Shown: piece after piece, positions 4,361 to 5,815 of the stretch | Layout of the letters: each line of letters begins with the position of its first letter | Position numbering within the stretch: the stretch's first letter is position 1 | Assembly: GCA_937960715.1 (NCBI GenBank) | Contig: CALGOO010000092.1 | Location: forward strand, 1-5,815 | DNA length: 5,815 bases | From: an uncultured Candidatus Competibacteraceae bacterium | Lineage (GTDB): Bacteria; Pseudomonadota; Gammaproteobacteria; Competibacterales; Competibacteraceae | Direction of reading: 5' to 3' | The notes under the pieces: generated by a model | Seen by the model: the letters and a program-made list of their open reading frames with translations, nothing else | What the model was told of the DNA's origin: nothing | Database searches by the model: none | Program-made: the position numbers and the translations under genes

Positions 4361-5369
4361 CGGGTCCGGCCGCCACCGGCGCGCCGCGCAGACGGTCCCA
4401 AAGTTCGCCCAGACGCTCCAGGCGCCGCTCGGCCGGCAGGCGCCGGCTCTCGACCGACACGACGTGGGGGTTGCGAACTGCGCCGACCTGAAAGCGGAAG
4501 AAGTAGTCCGGTTCCAGCCCCATGCGCAGGTCGGTGATCACCACGGCATCGCCCTCGCGGCTCACGGTGTAAAAGCCGTGGGTGAACCATTGCAACCGCC
4601 GTACTGCCCACTCGTCATCCAGACGGGCGAGTAGTTCGGGATGGCTCGGGTGTTGCGTGAATTCGAGGGGCCGGGACCGGTCAAGCAGCGAGGAGTAGCC
4701 CTCGGCGTAGCCGGTCGGGGTCATCACCAGCACCCGCCAAAGCAGGGTGTTGAACGGCGTGGGAATGGTGAGGAAGCGGTGGTGGGGAAACGGGGCGCGC
4801 GCCAGTTCCGCCTCGACCACGGCATCGACGTATAGCTTCGCGCCGATGCTCCACACGAGATAAAGAGTGCTGAGCGCGAGCCCGGCGCCGTTGAGCCAGC
4901 GCCCGCGCGGGCTCGTTCGGCGCAGGATCAGCGCCGCGAGCACGCCGAGCAGCAAGGGTGCGGTGTAGAATGGGTCGATCACGAAAATCGTCGCCCAACT
5001 GGCCGGCGGCGCGGGCAGCGGCCAGAAAATCTGCGTGCCGTAGACCGTCAGCGCATCGAGCAGCACGTGCGTGGCGAAAACGGCGTATACCAGCACCGCC
5101 CAGCGTCCGCGCAACGGGCGGGTCTGGGGGTGGATTTTCAGGATCAGCCACACGACCAGCGGCGTGAGGGCGGCAAGCACGAACAGGGAATGGCTTGGGC
5201 CACGGTGATAGGTGAAATCGCGCACCGCATCGCTCAGGGGCACGAGCACGTCGAGGTCCGGCAGGGTGCCGAGCAGCGCGCCCCAGAGCGCGGCGCGGCG
5301 ACCGACCTGGCGGCCGAGCACGGCCTCGCCGACAGCCGCGCCAAGAGTGAGTTGGGTGAGGGAGTCCAT
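4326..5369 (-). CDS. YdjM/DUF457-type membrane-bound metal-dependent hydrolase
   Basis: A 347-residue inner-membrane protein of the YdjM-like (DUF457, Pfam PF04307) family, annotated as metal-dependent hydrolases although the substrate is unknown. The N-terminus MDSLTQLTLGAAVGEAVLG is characteristic. The conserved metal-ligand candidates are LPDLDVL at about 36-42, YHRGPSHSL at 54-62 and HVLLDALTVYG at 101-111. Hydrophobic segments lie at about 62-79, 90-104, 128-149 and 161-176. A soluble C-terminal domain of about 170 residues follows, rich in aromatic residues and strands (EWAVRRLQWFTHGFYTV and DLRMGLEPDYFFRFQVG). The start ATG 5369 lies 9 nt after the redoxin stop, with only a weak GGA before it, so translation is probably coupled. 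YdjM of E. coli is LexA-regulated; I see no LexA box here. The gene is intact. Confidence 0.9.
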   Translation of the reverse strand: MDSLTQLTLGAAVGEAVLGRQVGRRAALWGALLGTLPDLDVLVPLSDAVRDFTYHRGPSHSLFVLAALTPLVVWLILKIHPQTRPLRGRWAVLVYAVFATHVLLDALTVYGTQIFWPLPAPPASWATIFVIDPFYTAPLLLGVLAALILRRTSPRGRWLNGAGLALSTLYLVWSIGAKLYVDAVVEAELARAPFPHHRFLTIPTPFNTLLWRVLVMTPTGYAEGYSSLLDRSRPLEFTQHPSHPELLARLDDEWAVRRLQWFTHGFYTVSREGDAVVITDLRMGLEPDYFFRFQVGAVRNPHVVSVESRRLPAERRLERLGELWDRLRGAPVAAGPVKALVEPLRGG

Positions 5370-5378
5370 GAATCCGCA

Positions 5379-5815
5379 TCAATACTTGACCGAACAACCG
5401 TAGGGCCGGGTCACGGGCGCGCTGATCGGCTGGCCGGCGGCCCGTTCCTTCAAGGCGACGCGCACGTACTGGGTGGCCTCGGGAATATCGGCCGGGTCGG
5501 CGGTGGCCAGGCTGTCGATGCCGCCCAGGTAAACCAGCTTCCCCGCTTCATCAATGATGTACAGGTGGGGCGTGGTTTTTGCCCCATAGGCCCGACCGAT
5601 TCGGCCCTCGGGGTCGAGCAGGACCGCGTGGGGCGCCGCCTTACGGGAACGAGTCAGCCCATCCGCTTGGGCGGGACTGACGTGGCCCTGCTGGCCGGGG
5701 GCCGAGGAGATCACCGAAAGCCAGATCACGCCCTGGGCCGCCGCTTCCCGCTGCTGCTCCTGCATGTTGCCGGCGCCGTAGTGCTTGCGGACGTAGGGGC
5801 AGTCGTGGTTGGTCC
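5379..5815 (-). CDS. Redoxin/thioredoxin-family (AhpC/TSA-like) protein, 5' end outside window
   Basis: C-terminal 144 codons of a thioredoxin-fold protein, a predicted thiol peroxidase or oxidoreductase. The first visible residues, TNHDCPYVRKHYGAGNMQ, hold the single-cysteine active site at 5801-5799 (CPYVRKHY). This is the layout of the redoxin-domain group annotated as thioredoxin family or peroxiredoxin-like. The fold continues with VIWLSVISSAPGQQGHVS, then HAVLLDPEGRIGRAYGAKTT with the cis-proline TTPHLYIID, and the strand KLVYLGGIDS. The C-terminus RPYGCSVKY carries a second conserved Cys that may act as a resolving or partner thiol. The stop TGA 5379-5381 is 9 nt before the YdjM-like gene, so the two form an operon. 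The start lies beyond base 5815, so a signal peptide cannot be judged. Confidence 0.88.
   Translation of the reverse strand, partial: TNHDCPYVRKHYGAGNMQEQQREAAAQGVIWLSVISSAPGQQGHVSPAQADGLTRSRKAAPHAVLLDPEGRIGRAYGAKTTPHLYIIDEAGKLVYLGGIDSLATADPADIPEATQYVRVALKERAAGQPISAPVTRPYGCSVKY

Noticed and set aside
4048..5397. Other-frame reading frames overlapping the YdjM-like gene
   Set aside because: They are Arg/Ala-rich shadows without motifs. The 347-residue frame has all the family motifs and membrane segments.
1..5815. CRISPR array, tRNA, rRNA or riboswitch
   Set aside because: I found no regularly spaced repeats, no cloverleaf-like sequence with the T-arm consensus and no recognisable aptamer core on either strand.

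Overview
This window is a GC-rich bacterial segment. It mixes a few intact genes with an unusually dense run of broken ones. The protein families (a TetR-controlled MFP/ABC exporter of DevBCA type, IS110 and IS3 elements, a toxin-first HigBA/NadS-like toxin-antitoxin pair, a redoxin of the HDCPYVRKHY type and a YdjM-like membrane hydrolase) and the base composition suggest a proteobacterium, probably gammaproteobacterial. That assignment is an inference, because no rRNA or other marker gene is present.

Left part (1-1546): a non-coding leader with a candidate promoter and a 16-bp palindrome precedes an intact TetR-family repressor. Its ATGA stop overlaps the start of a periplasmic adaptor gene. 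That gene has lost the correct frame at a run of five C, and after about 100 codons it breaks off. It is joined directly to the last 110 or so codons of an ABC exporter ATPase. The rest of the adaptor, any permease and the Walker A half of the ATPase are missing. The repressor is therefore a regulator whose adjacent target operon has been gutted.

Middle part (1510-2553, minus strand): four gene remnants lie end to end. They are the first 49 or so codons of an IS110-family transposase, the C-terminal half of a cystathionine gamma-synthase-type PLP enzyme with one in-frame ochre codon, a cysteine desulfurase reduced to its first 50 and last 20 or so codons, and an unidentified 3' remnant. Several of these keep gene ends and lack the middle, which points either to repeated deletion or to an assembly artefact.

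Mobile part (2652-3126): a derivative of about 467 bp from an IS3-family element. It has both terminal inverted repeats, orfA and a possible CTAC target duplication, but no orfB.

TA module (3244-3934, minus strand): an apparently intact RelE/HigB-type toxin followed after 2 nt by an XRE antitoxin. A perfect 17-bp palindrome lies in the spacer between a good -35 and -10. The predicted transcript starts at or next to the toxin ATG. On the plus strand beside it is a decayed C-terminal piece of a serine recombinase, frameshifted by a 5-bp tandem duplication.

Right part (4326-5815, minus strand): a two-gene set that looks functional, a redoxin cut by the window edge followed after 9 nt by a YdjM/DUF457-type membrane-bound metal-dependent hydrolase. 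I saw no RNA genes and no CRISPR array. I did not find a complete new system. The best candidates for a second look are the TA control region, the miniature IS3 derivative and the pattern of collapsed genes.
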